Assembly: GCA_009746045.1 (NCBI GenBank)
Contig: RPFO01000041.1
Span: 759,245 to 823,244 of the forward strand
Direction: 5' to 3'
DNA length: 64,000 bases
DNA from: Mesostigma viride
Taxonomy: Eukaryota > Streptophyta > Mesostigmatophyceae > Mesostigmatales > Mesostigmataceae
The notes under the pieces are model-generated. The model was given only the letters and a program-made list of their open reading frames with translations, was not told the DNA's origin and made no database searches. This document shows positions 54,331 to 64,000 of this stretch, in pieces. Both the position numbers and the translations under genes were made by a program. Position 1 is the first letter of the stretch. Each line of letters opens with the position of its first letter.

Positions 54331-55441
54331 CACGTCACTTCCAAGACTGCACGCAGCACAGGCGACAGGGTCGCAGTGCCAAGAGAACGTGCACGCAAGA
54401 ACTAGCGTCCCGGTGCTACCAAGTCACACATATAGGTTGCTAGGGACGCGTCCAAGTATTCAGCTGCACTGTCACAGCTGAACTGTCAATCAATTGATTA
54501 CACAGACTCTGGCACGTCTTTGGCGCGCAGATCTATCAATTGTCCATACGGCTAGTCCTGTGGACCTATCCGTACGCTGCTCAGCATCAATTGTCTCATA
54601 GGTCCTGGCGTGCTACAGCGCGCCCACCTATCAATTGACCATCAAGTCCTGTACAAGTCCTGTCAACGTCCTGCGGACTATCAAAGTGACACTTGTACAT
54701 CCTGTGTCCGTACGCGCCCACAGTGGCGCGCCGGGTACTGTCGGCACAGCCTAGGAAACGTCATAACTTTTACGTTCCTTAACCAAATGAGGCGTTCAAG
54801 GTGCCGTTGGAAAGAGCGTAACAATCTCTATCCATCTAACGTAAATCCTTTACGCTAACTCCAATCCCTTCTTTTCTTTAGGGATCACATCCCCTGCCAG
54901 GGACCCTTGAAGTAGCTTGAAATGTCCTTCACTCCAGCTTGAAGCTTGAACAGATGTCTTTAATGGCCATTGCCATTCCCCCAGCCTTTTCTTTTAAGGA
55001 ACTGGAAAAGAAACAGATCTGCCACAGGGAAAACCATTCCATGAGAAATGGATAAAAACCTATGGAAGTGGCATTACAGAGTACCACCAGATATTAGAAA
55101 CACACAAAATTAAATACATACAGGTTAATTCTATGAGGTCTTCTCCAAGAATTAATCCCATCACCTCGGTATAGAGCCTCCAGTACAATGACCTTCTGGC
55201 GGTGAGTTACATTAATCCCAGATACTAATCCCATAAAACCCAGTACATATTCAATATAAGTACAATAAATCCATGAAAATTAAAATAGAGCCACGAGCCA
55301 CGAGCCACGAGGTAGCCATGGCTGTCGGAGCTCATAACTTTCACGTTTGAGCGCCGAATTCAGCTGTGAATATCACAATCGCTTCGTCTTTCTAAGACGC
55401 ACATGCTGATATAATTTTCCGCCGCTATTACGCAATATACG
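54331..55441 (+). other. Region upstream of LINE ORF1, probable 5' UTR at its right end
   Basis: Non-coding. A (GAGCCAC)3 run lies at about 55291-55311. The sequence just before the ORF1 start codon is likely LINE 5' UTR, but its left boundary cannot be set. Confidence 0.4.
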
Positions 55442-56827
55442 ATGAGCAAACGCCTCTCGACGCAACGCAGCCTGGCGGCTGCGCTTAGCAATGAAACTAC
55501 GTCTGCAGCCCCGGCTGCAGCTTCGCCAACCGGCCCAGAAGGCAGCGGCGCCACTAGCCAAGCTTTAGTGGTCGCCCAGCCCCCTCTGGCCGCCTCGCCA
55601 GCAGCGTCGCCTGAACCCAAGCGCAGTCGCCCTGCCGAGCCGACCTGGGAGGAGTTCGACTTTGACGCCAGCCAGCCCGGCTTTTTTGACAAGCTCAACC
55701 CCGACAAGATCCTGCGCTACGTGTTTTGGGGATCGCATGCCTCTCTTATAGAACTATGCAAGCAGCTTTCCCACCAAGGTCGCCTTGTCAATGCCTTCCT
55801 CCAGAGGCGCAATTTCGGCAAGGACGTCCTCAACGCCCGCCGCCCCCACCTCCAGCAATACGCCCTCTTTTCCCTCCTTGGACGCTCCCTCGAGGAGCTT
55901 TGGCCCCCAAAGCCCCTCACCACCACCTTAACCGAATCCTCCATCCGCTCACTCCTCAAGGAGGCCCTCGAGCAGCACGTGGCCCCCATCGCCGCAGATG
56001 TGGCGGTCATGGGCAGCACGTTGGCTGCCGAGCTCCCCCTCCTCTCCACCGCCACCTCCACCATCTCCACCGCCACCTCCACCCTCCTCGCCTCCTCCAC
56101 CGCCACCACCTCCACCTCCGACGCCATCACCGCCCAGCTCCGTGACATCGACCAGCGTCTTAAGGACAACGCCATTGCTATCGAGGTTCTGCAGAACACC
56201 GCAGGCCTCACCGCCCAGGCGGTGAAGGACATTGCCGCCAAGCCAGCCTCGGCTGGCCTGGCCGGCGATGCTCCTCCCATCACCACCTGGGCGGACATGC
56301 TTAAGCAACATACCACCTCCACCACCTCCGCCGTCGCAGCCCAGCTTCAACGGCAGACGCTTGACCTCCGCGAGGAGGCCGAGCTCGCCAAGCGCAGCCT
56401 CAACGTCATTGTCAAGAACTTCAAGATGGAGGAAGGTGAGAATTCCGAGAAGCTTTTGCGTGCGTTTGAGAGAGAAATCCTTGGTCGCATGGGCCTTAAC
56501 GGTGAGATCGAGCTGGCTGCCCACCGCCTTCCCCGCGCGCGGGGTAAGGCAGGGCCGCCCCCGCTCCTCCTCACCTTTAAGACCCCGGCGGACAAGATTT
56601 CTTTTCTCAGACGCCGCAAGCGGCTCGAGAAGACTCTCTTCACCCTTGATGACGACTTGACCCTGGCGCAGCAACAACGGCGACGGGAGCTATGGCCGAC
56701 CTACCTCCAGCTCCGGCAGACCAAGGCGGGGCAGCCGGTGTACTGGAAGGGGGCGGCCATCTACGTCGGCCACAAGCCCTGGCAGGCGACCCCCGCGGCC
56801 CCAGCGACTCCAGACGCCCCAGCTTAG
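55442..56827 (+). CDS. LINE ORF1 protein, L1-like, 461 aa, intact
   Basis: Uninterrupted from ATG to stop. The N-terminal ~60 residues are Ala/Ser/Pro-rich. A folded segment follows (WEEFDFDASQPGFFDKL to LEELWPP, about 65-150). A Ser/Thr-rich and heptad-like region (about 190-270, LRDIDQRLKDNAIAIEVLQN) should trimerise. The C-terminal third (about 300-450) has the L1 ORF1 pattern: LNVIVKNFKMEEGE ... LLLTFKTPADKISFLRRRKRL ... FTLDDDLTLAQQQRRREL ... AAIYVGHKPW, i.e. RRM plus C-terminal domain. Such proteins coat LINE RNA as a chaperone in the cytoplasmic RNP. No ORF2 follows. A 5'-truncated relative lies at 26519-27130. Confidence 0.85.
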   Translation: MSKRLSTQRSLAAALSNETTSAAPAAASPTGPEGSGATSQALVVAQPPLAASPAASPEPKRSRPAEPTWEEFDFDASQPGFFDKLNPDKILRYVFWGSHASLIELCKQLSHQGRLVNAFLQRRNFGKDVLNARRPHLQQYALFSLLGRSLEELWPPKPLTTTLTESSIRSLLKEALEQHVAPIAADVAVMGSTLAAELPLLSTATSTISTATSTLLASSTATTSTSDAITAQLRDIDQRLKDNAIAIEVLQNTAGLTAQAVKDIAAKPASAGLAGDAPPITTWADMLKQHTTSTTSAVAAQLQRQTLDLREEAELAKRSLNVIVKNFKMEEGENSEKLLRAFEREILGRMGLNGEIELAAHRLPRARGKAGPPPLLLTFKTPADKISFLRRRKRLEKTLFTLDDDLTLAQQQRRRELWPTYLQLRQTKAGQPVYWKGAAIYVGHKPWQATPAAPATPDAPA

Positions 56828-57279
56828 GGGAATACAGCAGTAGTAGTGTAGCATAGATAGACCGTGGCCATGTACATGTACGCCTCCTAGAGGCACTATC
56901 CCAGCTAAGCCCCGCGCTTTATTTAATCATGTACATGTGTGCCTATGATGTGCCACCCTCCAGACGATGCCTAGCTTTATTTAGTAATGTTGTGCCCATG
57001 CAGGGAGTCACTCTCTGCTGAGAAGCCATGCCATAGCTCTTGTATAGCCATGATGATCTTCCCCCTCACAGGCATGCTCCCCCCTTACCCGGGCATAGCG
57101 TGATAGACCATGAGGGTGCGGGTGCCCTGGTGCACCTAGAGCAAGTGTTGTTTACATTCCCACCCTTGCAGGAAGTAGCTTAGAATGTATTATAGGCTCA
57201 TATGCCCCTTCTCAGGGTTATGTGCTACATATACTCCCAACGGAGTTATGTTCCTAATTAATTAATTAATTAATTAACC
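56828..57279 (+). mobile_element. LINE 3' UTR ending in a (TTAA)n tail
   Basis: Runs from the ORF1 stop to a TAATTAATTAATTAATTAA tail at about 57256-57279. Matches 31451-31793. Because ORF1 is joined directly to the 3' UTR, the element is an ORF1-only derivative. Confidence 0.75.
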
Positions 57280-57802
57280 ACTTGACAAAGTAAGGCGTAT
57301 TACAATAGTTTGCCTGTCATTCTCTCAACAGGGGTCTATTGGCGCCCGTCTTACGGCGCCCGTCTACTTGCCAGATGGTAAACTGCCACAGCATACAAAT
57401 GACAAAATGAAACACATAGGCAACAATCAAATCCTGCCCTGGGGAACTAGGGAAGTCTGAACAGGCAAACACCTGAACAGGCCAGCTTGTAGAAACATAA
57501 TACCAGGGAATCGAACCCCGCCCTATAAACCCCAGTATGTAGGTTCCCAGACCATTGTGAGAAGTATGTACAAATATACATTTCTTTTAAAATAGAATAC
57601 ATGGTCTGTAATGGACCTGTCAACCTTGTGTAGTCAACAGCATGAACCCCAGCCAAAACCTGGCTGTATCCTGAATAAAATCAGAGTGAGTGTACCATGG
57701 TCCATGAGCCTTAGTACAGACTAAAATACAGGTATTATGCCAGTCACAATGCTGACACTACCACACAATCTGCCTTCCAATGCCCTATAACCAGGCACCA
57801 GC
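57280..57802 (-). other. 3' non-coding part of the minus-strand copia-like element
   Basis: No ORF. On the minus strand a GGGGTTCGATTCCC word (about 57504-57517) matches a tRNA T-arm/B-box, but no acceptor stem or anticodon arm is visible. LTR boundaries not found. Confidence 0.35.
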
Positions 57803-59500
57803 TTAGACAGCTTGCTGAGATGGGTCCATCAGAGACTGAAGAACCTTGTATTGCACTGCTGCCTTCTGCACTAGCTTGGTCAAAGCATCAGCAGGATTGT
57901 CAACCCCAGGGATATGCTCAATATTGGCCAAGGAGGACAATTCCTTATTAAGAAGGAGATAATCCAAGTCCCTACTTCTGGCCATCTGCCTGTGCACAAA
58001 TTGCACCATCCCCATGGAGTCTGTTTTGAGAAGAGTGGTAACCTGAAGTGGCCAAGGAGTGTTAGAAGTCATCTGATGAAGCAACTTCTTCAGATAAAGG
58101 CTTGTGTGAATGCCTTCACAAATAGCCCTGCATTCTGCCACATCACTGCTGACAGCCACCCGTTTGTGCAGGCGACTAAACCAGCTCACCAAACTCCCCA
58201 GGCCTTCCTGTCTGAGCACAAAGAGCCCTGCAGCCCTGCCCCTGACCTTGGAGACCTGCCTGCTGTCCATTGAGCTATCCACATACAGCTCCATGCAAAT
58301 GGGTTGTGATAAATCCACTGCAGACAACAGAATGCCAGATGAAGCCCTGACCTGATCAGCCACCTTGGCAGACCCTAGCTCCATCAGCATGTCATCAGGC
58401 AACCTGGCTATGACCATAATAAGGTCTGGCCTGGAAATGCCTGCCACCCAAGCAACCATGCCCCTGACCATAGGACACAGTGCCTGTGTGATGGTTGGAG
58501 GAAGCTTACTAATGAGGGTTTCTTGATAATCATTACCCCCCACCAGCAGCATACGCCACTCCCCCTCCTTCTTCACCAGTGTGGCCTCCATGCCCACAAA
58601 CAGCAGAGGCTCATTCTCCACCTGCCATTGCTCCCTACCCAGAGGAAACTTGGACTTAATGATGGAGATTAGCTCCTTAAGCCACGACGTGGGAGCCAGC
58701 AGGTGCAGGTCATCCCCGTGCAGCGAAGCATACACTGGTAGGCCTTCCCATTGCCCCAGAAACAGACAGGGGTCTACAGGAGAGACCTTCAAGTTGCAAT
58801 GCTCCTTCAGGAAACAGTTGAGAGTCTCCCTCCAGATTATTGGACTTGACCTCAGGCCCTCCAGGCCCTTGAGGATTTTAAGGAACTCAGTGTGAATGTC
58901 CCTTTTCCATACAGCAGGCACCCTGACATAGAAAGGCGTCTTGCCCTCCCACTTTTCCTGTGCCACATCTGCATCCCCCTCCAGAAATGCCCTCTTGAAG
59001 TCTACCACCACTGAGCCATAGTCCAAGCCCTTGTTGAGAAGGCCTAGAAATACACACAGCAGCAGCCTCCAAGTGTCATGCAGCATGCCAGGGGTATACA
59101 ACTCCTCAGCAGTGCACTCACCAGTACCCTTGAACTCATTCAGCACTGGCCTGACATGTGGTACCTTGACCCCGTCCACCTCCTTCATCTTGATGACAAA
59201 CTTGAGCTTGAGTAGACGTCGTGCAGGAGGCAGGTCATTGACAGGTTCCACGCATTTCTTGGAGATCCAGTCCTCCCCAGATTTAATCAGACCCAGTGTG
59301 ACCTGGGGACACATAATGGGAGAGGACATGAGCTTCACCAGGCCTTGGTAGTTGATAGGGCTGTGTCCAGCAAGTGAGTGAGGACCAATGCCCAAACTGC
59401 TTGGATGACTAGCAGCTGGCAATATGAGGTCATCAACCAAGGAGTTGAGTAACTCTAGAGCCCTAGAATCTGGCTCTAAGTTCCCCATGTCCGTCCGCAC
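57803..59500 (-). CDS. Copia-like reverse transcriptase and RNase H, 565 aa ORF, 5'-truncated element
   Basis: A long intact frame. RT blocks: LKLKFVIKMKEVDGVKV, VVVDFKRAFLEGDADV, LKGLEGLRSSPIIWRE and YASLHGDDLHLLAP (HGDD at 58709-58720). RNase H: LYVDSSMDSRQV, SSDVAECRAICEG, LLKTDSMGMV and DNPADALTK, so all four acidic residues are present. The N-terminal part (LVDDLILPAASHPSSLGIGPHS) corresponds to the linker after the protease-like domain in the right-edge element. Everything upstream (gag, integrase, protease) is missing because the plus-strand element begins at about 59.5 kb, so this copy was probably split by that insertion. The ATG at 59500 is just the first in the remaining frame. Confidence 0.85.
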   Translation of the reverse strand: MRTDMGNLEPDSRALELLNSLVDDLILPAASHPSSLGIGPHSLAGHSPINYQGLVKLMSSPIMCPQVTLGLIKSGEDWISKKCVEPVNDLPPARRLLKLKFVIKMKEVDGVKVPHVRPVLNEFKGTGECTAEELYTPGMLHDTWRLLLCVFLGLLNKGLDYGSVVVDFKRAFLEGDADVAQEKWEGKTPFYVRVPAVWKRDIHTEFLKILKGLEGLRSSPIIWRETLNCFLKEHCNLKVSPVDPCLFLGQWEGLPVYASLHGDDLHLLAPTSWLKELISIIKSKFPLGREQWQVENEPLLFVGMEATLVKKEGEWRMLLVGGNDYQETLISKLPPTITQALCPMVRGMVAWVAGISRPDLIMVIARLPDDMLMELGSAKVADQVRASSGILLSAVDLSQPICMELYVDSSMDSRQVSKVRGRAAGLFVLRQEGLGSLVSWFSRLHKRVAVSSDVAECRAICEGIHTSLYLKKLLHQMTSNTPWPLQVTTLLKTDSMGMVQFVHRQMARSRDLDYLLLNKELSSLANIEHIPGVDNPADALTKLVQKAAVQYKVLQSLMDPSQQAV

Positions 59501-59809
59501 GCCTTCCGCTAGCGTCCGCTAAGCCGCCGGCTATAATCCGGCGGTCCGATGCGGTCGACCGGTCTAAGGGCGGCGCCTAGGGCCGGCGCCACCTAGGCCC
59601 CAGTCCGGGGCCTTATCCGGGTCGGTACGGACAGCTAGCTTGTCCCACGGTTACGGCTAACCGGATAGGCTTTGCTGGCTAAGACATAAACCAGTGGTTG
59701 GCCAGCTCCGACAGCAGTTCTCTGTGTTCACCTTATCCCAAGCTCAACGTGACCGACCGCCATAGCTGAGCCGGTCGGGCTTTAACTTGTATTCATAAAA
59801 ATCCCGATG
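59493..59809 (+). promoter_or_regulatory. Putative 5' LTR and leader of the right-edge copia-like element
   Basis: TGTCCGTCCGCACGCC begins where minus-strand coding ends. The stretch is GC-rich with CCGGCGG/CCGCCGG inverted words and leads to the ATG at 59810. No second LTR is in the window, so the boundary is a guess. Confidence 0.35.
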
Positions 59810-62800
59810 GCTTCCGGTACACGGAGCCGCACGGGCGAACACACAGATACGCCAAGTGGCGAGGCCGCAGGGTCCGTCCTGCCACGCTTTAGTGCGGACG
59901 AGGCCACGAGGTTGATGCAAACCCTCGTGGCGCAACCTGAACTGGCCAAGCAGTTCAAGCATCTGATGCTTGCTGCTGACGATGCACTGAATCGCGGCCC
60001 TCTCAAGCAAACGGAGGTGCCCGCTGATCTACCTGCCGACTATACGGCGGACGACGCAGCAGATTTTCTAGCTGCTCTCAAGCGTCTGCGCGATGGACGC
60101 GCAGACAAAGATTCGGAGCTGATTGGCAAGTTCCGTGCAGTATTCTGCAGTACAACAAAGCACCCAAACATTGCCAATCTAGTTCGCATTGCGGACGACA
60201 ACAAACAAACCTGGGAAGTTTTTTACAACGGTCTAGATGCCCACTTGTCGCGGTCTAAGGAAGAGGCCGACGAGCAAGCCTTCAACGACTTCGAGGGCTA
60301 TGCAGTTAATAAGGCAAATTTGCCCGGGGCTGCACGTGATTTCCAGGTCTTCGTGCACAAGCACAAGCTGCTAGATACTCTCAAGCCCATTTTCCTGTGC
60401 AATCGATTTCTCAAGAAATGCGACCTGTCGTCGGATGTGCATCTGACCATAGCGACGGAACTCAAAAAGAAGAGTGCCGTCAGTTTCGACGAGGGCATGC
60501 TGTATTTGATCTCATGCTTCAAGAGTGCGCAGTCCAAGCCGGCTGCCTCGGCTGCTCTGCCATCCCTGCGCAAGGTGGATGCCGGCGCGTCTTCTTCTTC
60601 AGGCGCAGAGGCTCCAATTACGCGGTCGGAGCTTACGGCCATCCTGAAAAAGGTCGTCGGCCACGGCAACAACGGGGGCCAGCGAGGGCGCAAGCGCGGG
60701 CATGGTGGCGACGCCAAGCAGGGTGATAATCCCCCGGCCAAGCGGCAGCAGGGGGCGTCTACTGACCGCAAGCAACGCTGTGAGCGCTGCTTCGGACGTC
60801 GCCATGTCCGGGATGACTGCCGAGTTCGCCCGGACCTGGAGCTCGAGGACAACCTTTGCCGCAAGTGCCACGACGTTCTGCGTGGTCACAGCGTGGAGGC
60901 GTGCAAGGCCAAGCGCATCGTCGTCCACGGCACACGCGAGGAGTGGGCAGAGCGACGGGCAGCACGAAAGTCAGGTGAGAGCACGCTCGATACCCCTTCT
61001 TTTGCTCAATGCGTCACGCTGAACCGGGCCGTCGTAGAGCCTGACGTCGTTCCTAAAAGCAACGTGACTGCATCCTCTGTCTCATTCCGTGATGTGCTCA
61101 CGCAATCCGTTGATGCTGCTCTGGCTCTGTCGCGCCAGGATCACGTGCTTCCTGAGCACGGGTCTACAATGCGTGACCTAAGCAATGTGGTGTCTTCTAG
61201 GTCGGGTGTGTACAACGCCGAGCGACCAAGCACTACTGCAGCACCCCAGCTAGATACTGGGGCGGTTGGGCCTATGAGGAATGTTGTGACAGTGCAAGAG
61301 AATGCTGGGCGGGCAGATGTTCTCGGTACACACCACCCTAGTGTGGATCTTCACATTGGCAAGGTGCTCACACGGGCGGCCTTTCGTGCAGCCTCTGAAG
61401 CTGCCCAGTTAGCCAATGTCACTACCCCAGTAGTCACCCCACCTGTTGAGAATCCTGACAATGCCACTGCACCTCAGGCTGTCACCCTGAAACTGTTAGC
61501 ATACCAGATGCACCGTGCATACGGGCATGAGGCCCAAGCCGAGGTAGAGGGGGCACACATGTTGGGGGCACCTTTATACAACGAGCTGAAGAATGTGCGT
61601 GCTCAGTGTCCTGCCTGCATCAAGATCAGGAAGAAGTCGCGTAGGCGGCATGCCAAGACTCCACCCTTGGAGCGAGGGTACCTTGTGGGGGATGTCATGC
61701 ACATGGAAGGGGGGGACACCTATTTCATAGTCAAGGATAGGTTCAGCAAGGCCACCTACATTGAGCCGCTGCCCCACATGTTTGAGGCTGACCTGCACAG
61801 GGCTATCAAGATCAGCCTGGCTTTCTTTCATCCCGTAGTGGAGCTCATGCTAGACCAGCAGTTCCGCTGTGTGCAAGGTTTGCCGGGGATGGAGGCCGTG
61901 GTCATCGTGGGGCGTGAGGATCACGGCAATATGGGCATGATAGATCGCACTGTAAGCTATGTCAAGACTGTGGCAGCCAAGCGACAGGATAACCCACATG
62001 GCAAATCCTACGCGGTCAAGACGGCGTGGTGCAAGGAGCTCATGCATGTGTGCAACCATAGGCACGTGCTTGATGTCAAGGGCTTTGGGCTAGTCACGCC
62101 TCGGGGGCTGTCAGCGGGCACCTACTCACCCGAGGTAGTAGAGGCATACCAACAGCATCTACAGGATACCGCCGCCAAGCTGCGGCTCAAGGATGCCACG
62201 CTGCCTGATTTGTCTAGCGCTTTTGAGGTCGGGCAGTTGGTCATGTTCCACAAGGAGAGCTCGCCCAGCGGCAAACGGGGCACCATGCAGGGGCCTGGGG
62301 CCATCACAAAGTTAGACTGGCCGCTGCGGGTCATAGACATAGAGTGGAATGATCGGGTGTATAGGGTACCATGGGCATCGGTGGCAGGCTATAAGCAAGG
62401 GGATAGCATGGAGAGTGAGCTGGCAGCCAACAGGGCACTGGGGTGGGTAGTGAAGGATAATGCGCCTGTCGTAGCATCTGAGGTGGTACCCCACGGGTCG
62501 CTCCCAGGGGCAGACACAGCTACACCCCCCCCCTCCCCTGGGCCCCAATATGACCCCGTGGATGGGTGGGATGAGGATGGGGTGGGTTTGACGGGACCTA
62601 GTGCACGTAGTGACTCACCTCCTGTGCTAGCCACGGATAATGTGGGAGGCCCGCCTAGCGTGGCCTCGCCGGAGGGTCAGGGTCCTGCCCATGCGCCTCG
62701 CCCACCTAGGGACCTGGCTTCAACGGTCACGGCCTTGTGGCGTGCTCAGGCGCTTAAAGCGAAAGCTGCATCAGGGGTGGCTCAGGTCAAAACTCTCTCA

Positions 62801-64000
62801 CAGGGGGTCAGGCCGGTTAAGTCAGCCTTGTTTCCTACGTGTAGACCGTGGCAGCTGGTGGCTGTGGACACGCAAGCATCCGTGTCTATTATCTCTCGTC
62901 GGGCAGCCACCCTGTATCCAGTGCTAGAGTCGCCGTACAAATCGGTGACCGACTTTGCAGGCACTTCGGCATATCAAGTTACCGGGATGGTGGTGCTGCC
63001 GGTGTTGGGCATTGACACGCCGTTTCACGTCGTGGATGGCTACGAGGATGTGGCCTTGCTGGGCGAACCTTTCGTATCATACCCGGGGTTCTCAGTGTCC
63101 GCTGACTTGCTGTCAGTCGCGGGGGTGGGCAGCATCCCGCTTCGCGAGTACCACGCTCCATTGGGGGTGGTGGTCGGGCAGCCCGGCGTCGTGCGGCGCT
63201 TACCGATGGCGGCGTTTTCCACACCGCCGCTCGTCCAGTCCATCATTCAGCCTCAGGATTGGCACCCGCGCAGCTTCGGCCTCCACTCACACTCACTGGC
63301 GGCGGATAGCCCTGTGACGTGGGAGCAACTTGTCCTGGACTGTCAAGATCCTCTCAAGTTTGCTTTGTGGCGCGACGCGTTCATTCGAGCCAAGGAGCAG
63401 TGGCGAGAGCGCGAGGTCTACCGAGGATTGGAGAGTGTGCCAGCCGGGGCCACGCGGTTGCGGTTGAAGTTCGTGCTCACCTACAAGCCGGACGAGACCA
63501 ACTCTTCGGTGGTGTTCCGGGTAAGGCCCGTGGTCACGGAGACGAAGGGGTCCTCCCCGCTGGATGCCAAGGATCTTTATACCCCTGGGCTCAACCATGT
63601 TTCGCATCGGCTACTGACGGTCATCTACTTGGGCAAGCGGAACGCGGGCAAGGACTACGGGATGTGGTGCGGTGACTTTCAGCGGGCATTCCTCCACAGC
63701 GACGCTGGGGTCGCGCAGCAAACATGGCAAGGCACCCGCTACGTGGTGAAGGTCCCGGTGGTCTGGCAGGATGGCACCATTGGCAGCGAGTATATCGAGC
63801 TGTTGACAGGGGTGGAGGGGCTGCAGAGCTCTCCCATCATCTTCCGCATTTCCGCGGAGGAGGTCTTGCAGAGCTTAGGGGCCACGTACCATCGCGCGGA
63901 TCCTAACTTCTTTGTGGTCCCCACCGGCGTCCCTGGCGAGCCAGCCCTCTTCGTGTGGCATGGCGATGACTTCAAGCTGGTGGCACCTCGCACCTTTGCT
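59810..64000 (+). CDS. Copia-like Gag-Pol polyprotein, one open frame of 1397+ codons, runs off right edge
   Basis: From the ATG at 59810 the frame has no stop to base 64000. Order: helical Gag (1-300); basic region, then paired Cys clusters (CERCFGRRHVRDDC ... CRKCHDVLRGHSVEAC, about 324-368); linker; integrase zinc site (H568 ... CPAC, to 603); integrase core (VMHMEGGDTYFIVKDRFSK, MLDQQ, GNMGMIDRTV, about 630-725) and C-terminal domain to about 860; Pro-rich linker; protease-like domain (VAVDTQASVSII, D1020, with VVDGYEDVALLGEPF, about 1015-1090); RT (LKFVLTYK, CGDFQRAFLHSD, LQSSPIIF, HGDD at 1384-1387). RNase H should follow beyond the edge. Protease usually precedes integrase in Ty1/copia. 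The catalytic integrase acids look like E-D-D rather than D-D-E. The intact frame suggests recent activity or selection. Confidence 0.88.

Noticed and set aside
55717-56677. Minus-strand Gly/Val-rich ORFs opposite LINE ORF1
   Set aside because: Shadow frames of the GC-biased ORF1, which has clear L1 ORF1 structure.
57497-57525. A tRNA gene on the minus strand
   Set aside because: Again only a B-box-like GGTTCGATTCC word, with no other arms.
61253-61264. DTGA in the linker before the integrase as a canonical copia protease site
   Set aside because: It lacks the preceding hydrophobic strand and any downstream retropepsin blocks, so it is probably chance. It should still be tested, because it bears on the unusual domain order.

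Overview
This is nuclear DNA of a eukaryote. It carries one complete multi-exon host gene with canonical GT-AG introns, an AMT1-type ammonium transporter on the minus strand (33243-41956). Almost everything else is layers of mobile elements and simple repeats. The AMT1-like protein, mixed base composition, copia-like and chromovirus elements and LINEs suggest a photosynthetic protist, most plausibly a green alga. The sequence does not fix the species.

Layout. 1-3800: the 5' half of a minus-strand LINE-like ORF (PHD, RING-H2 and two C2H2-like fingers) running off the left edge, preceded by an array of 170-bp monomers. 4239-5521: unidentified minus-strand coding remnants. 5621-20311: a decayed Ty3/gypsy chromovirus (gag, PR, RT, RNase H, INT, chromodomain, extra 3' ORF). 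It was later hit by a nested 875-bp palindromic element, a 4.7-kb non-autonomous copia element, a 115-bp SINE-like insert and a solo LTR. 20293-21886: minus-strand gag plus a viroplasmin-like ORF. 23096-25600: a degenerate copia-like pol. 26094-31793: SINE-like and LINE fragments, including an internally deleted APE-type ORF2. 33243-41956: AMT1, with minisatellites in two introns and tandem duplications across splice junctions. 42507-45235: two DNA-transposon derivatives. 46004-53952: a probable MULE with 215-bp terminal inverted repeats, holding a gypsy LTR, a TTAA-type transposon, a SINE-like element with an expanded microsatellite, and a CAGGGGG-type element. 53960-54330: another MULE N-terminus. 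55442-57279: an intact LINE ORF1 with 3' UTR but no ORF2. 57803-59500: a minus-strand copia-like RT-RNase H. 59810-64000: a very large uninterrupted copia-like gag-pol ORF running off the right edge.

The most unusual system is that last family. Its domains read Gag, then integrase, then a protease-like domain with DTQA, then reverse transcriptase with HGDD. Canonical Ty1/copia order is Gag-PR-INT-RT. A degenerate relative at 23-25 kb repeats the PR-like-then-RT arrangement. The other stand-out structures are the palindrome-of-palindromes at 9084-9958 and the repeated duplication of intron-exon boundaries inside AMT1.

The insertion order can be read in places because target-site duplications survive: CTGCC, GTTTT, CCTGTCRGAT and GTAAG inside the chromovirus; TCCGGGC and ATGGACT around the CAGGGGG pair; TTAA and TA around two others. 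Both edges of the window cut through long open ORFs.
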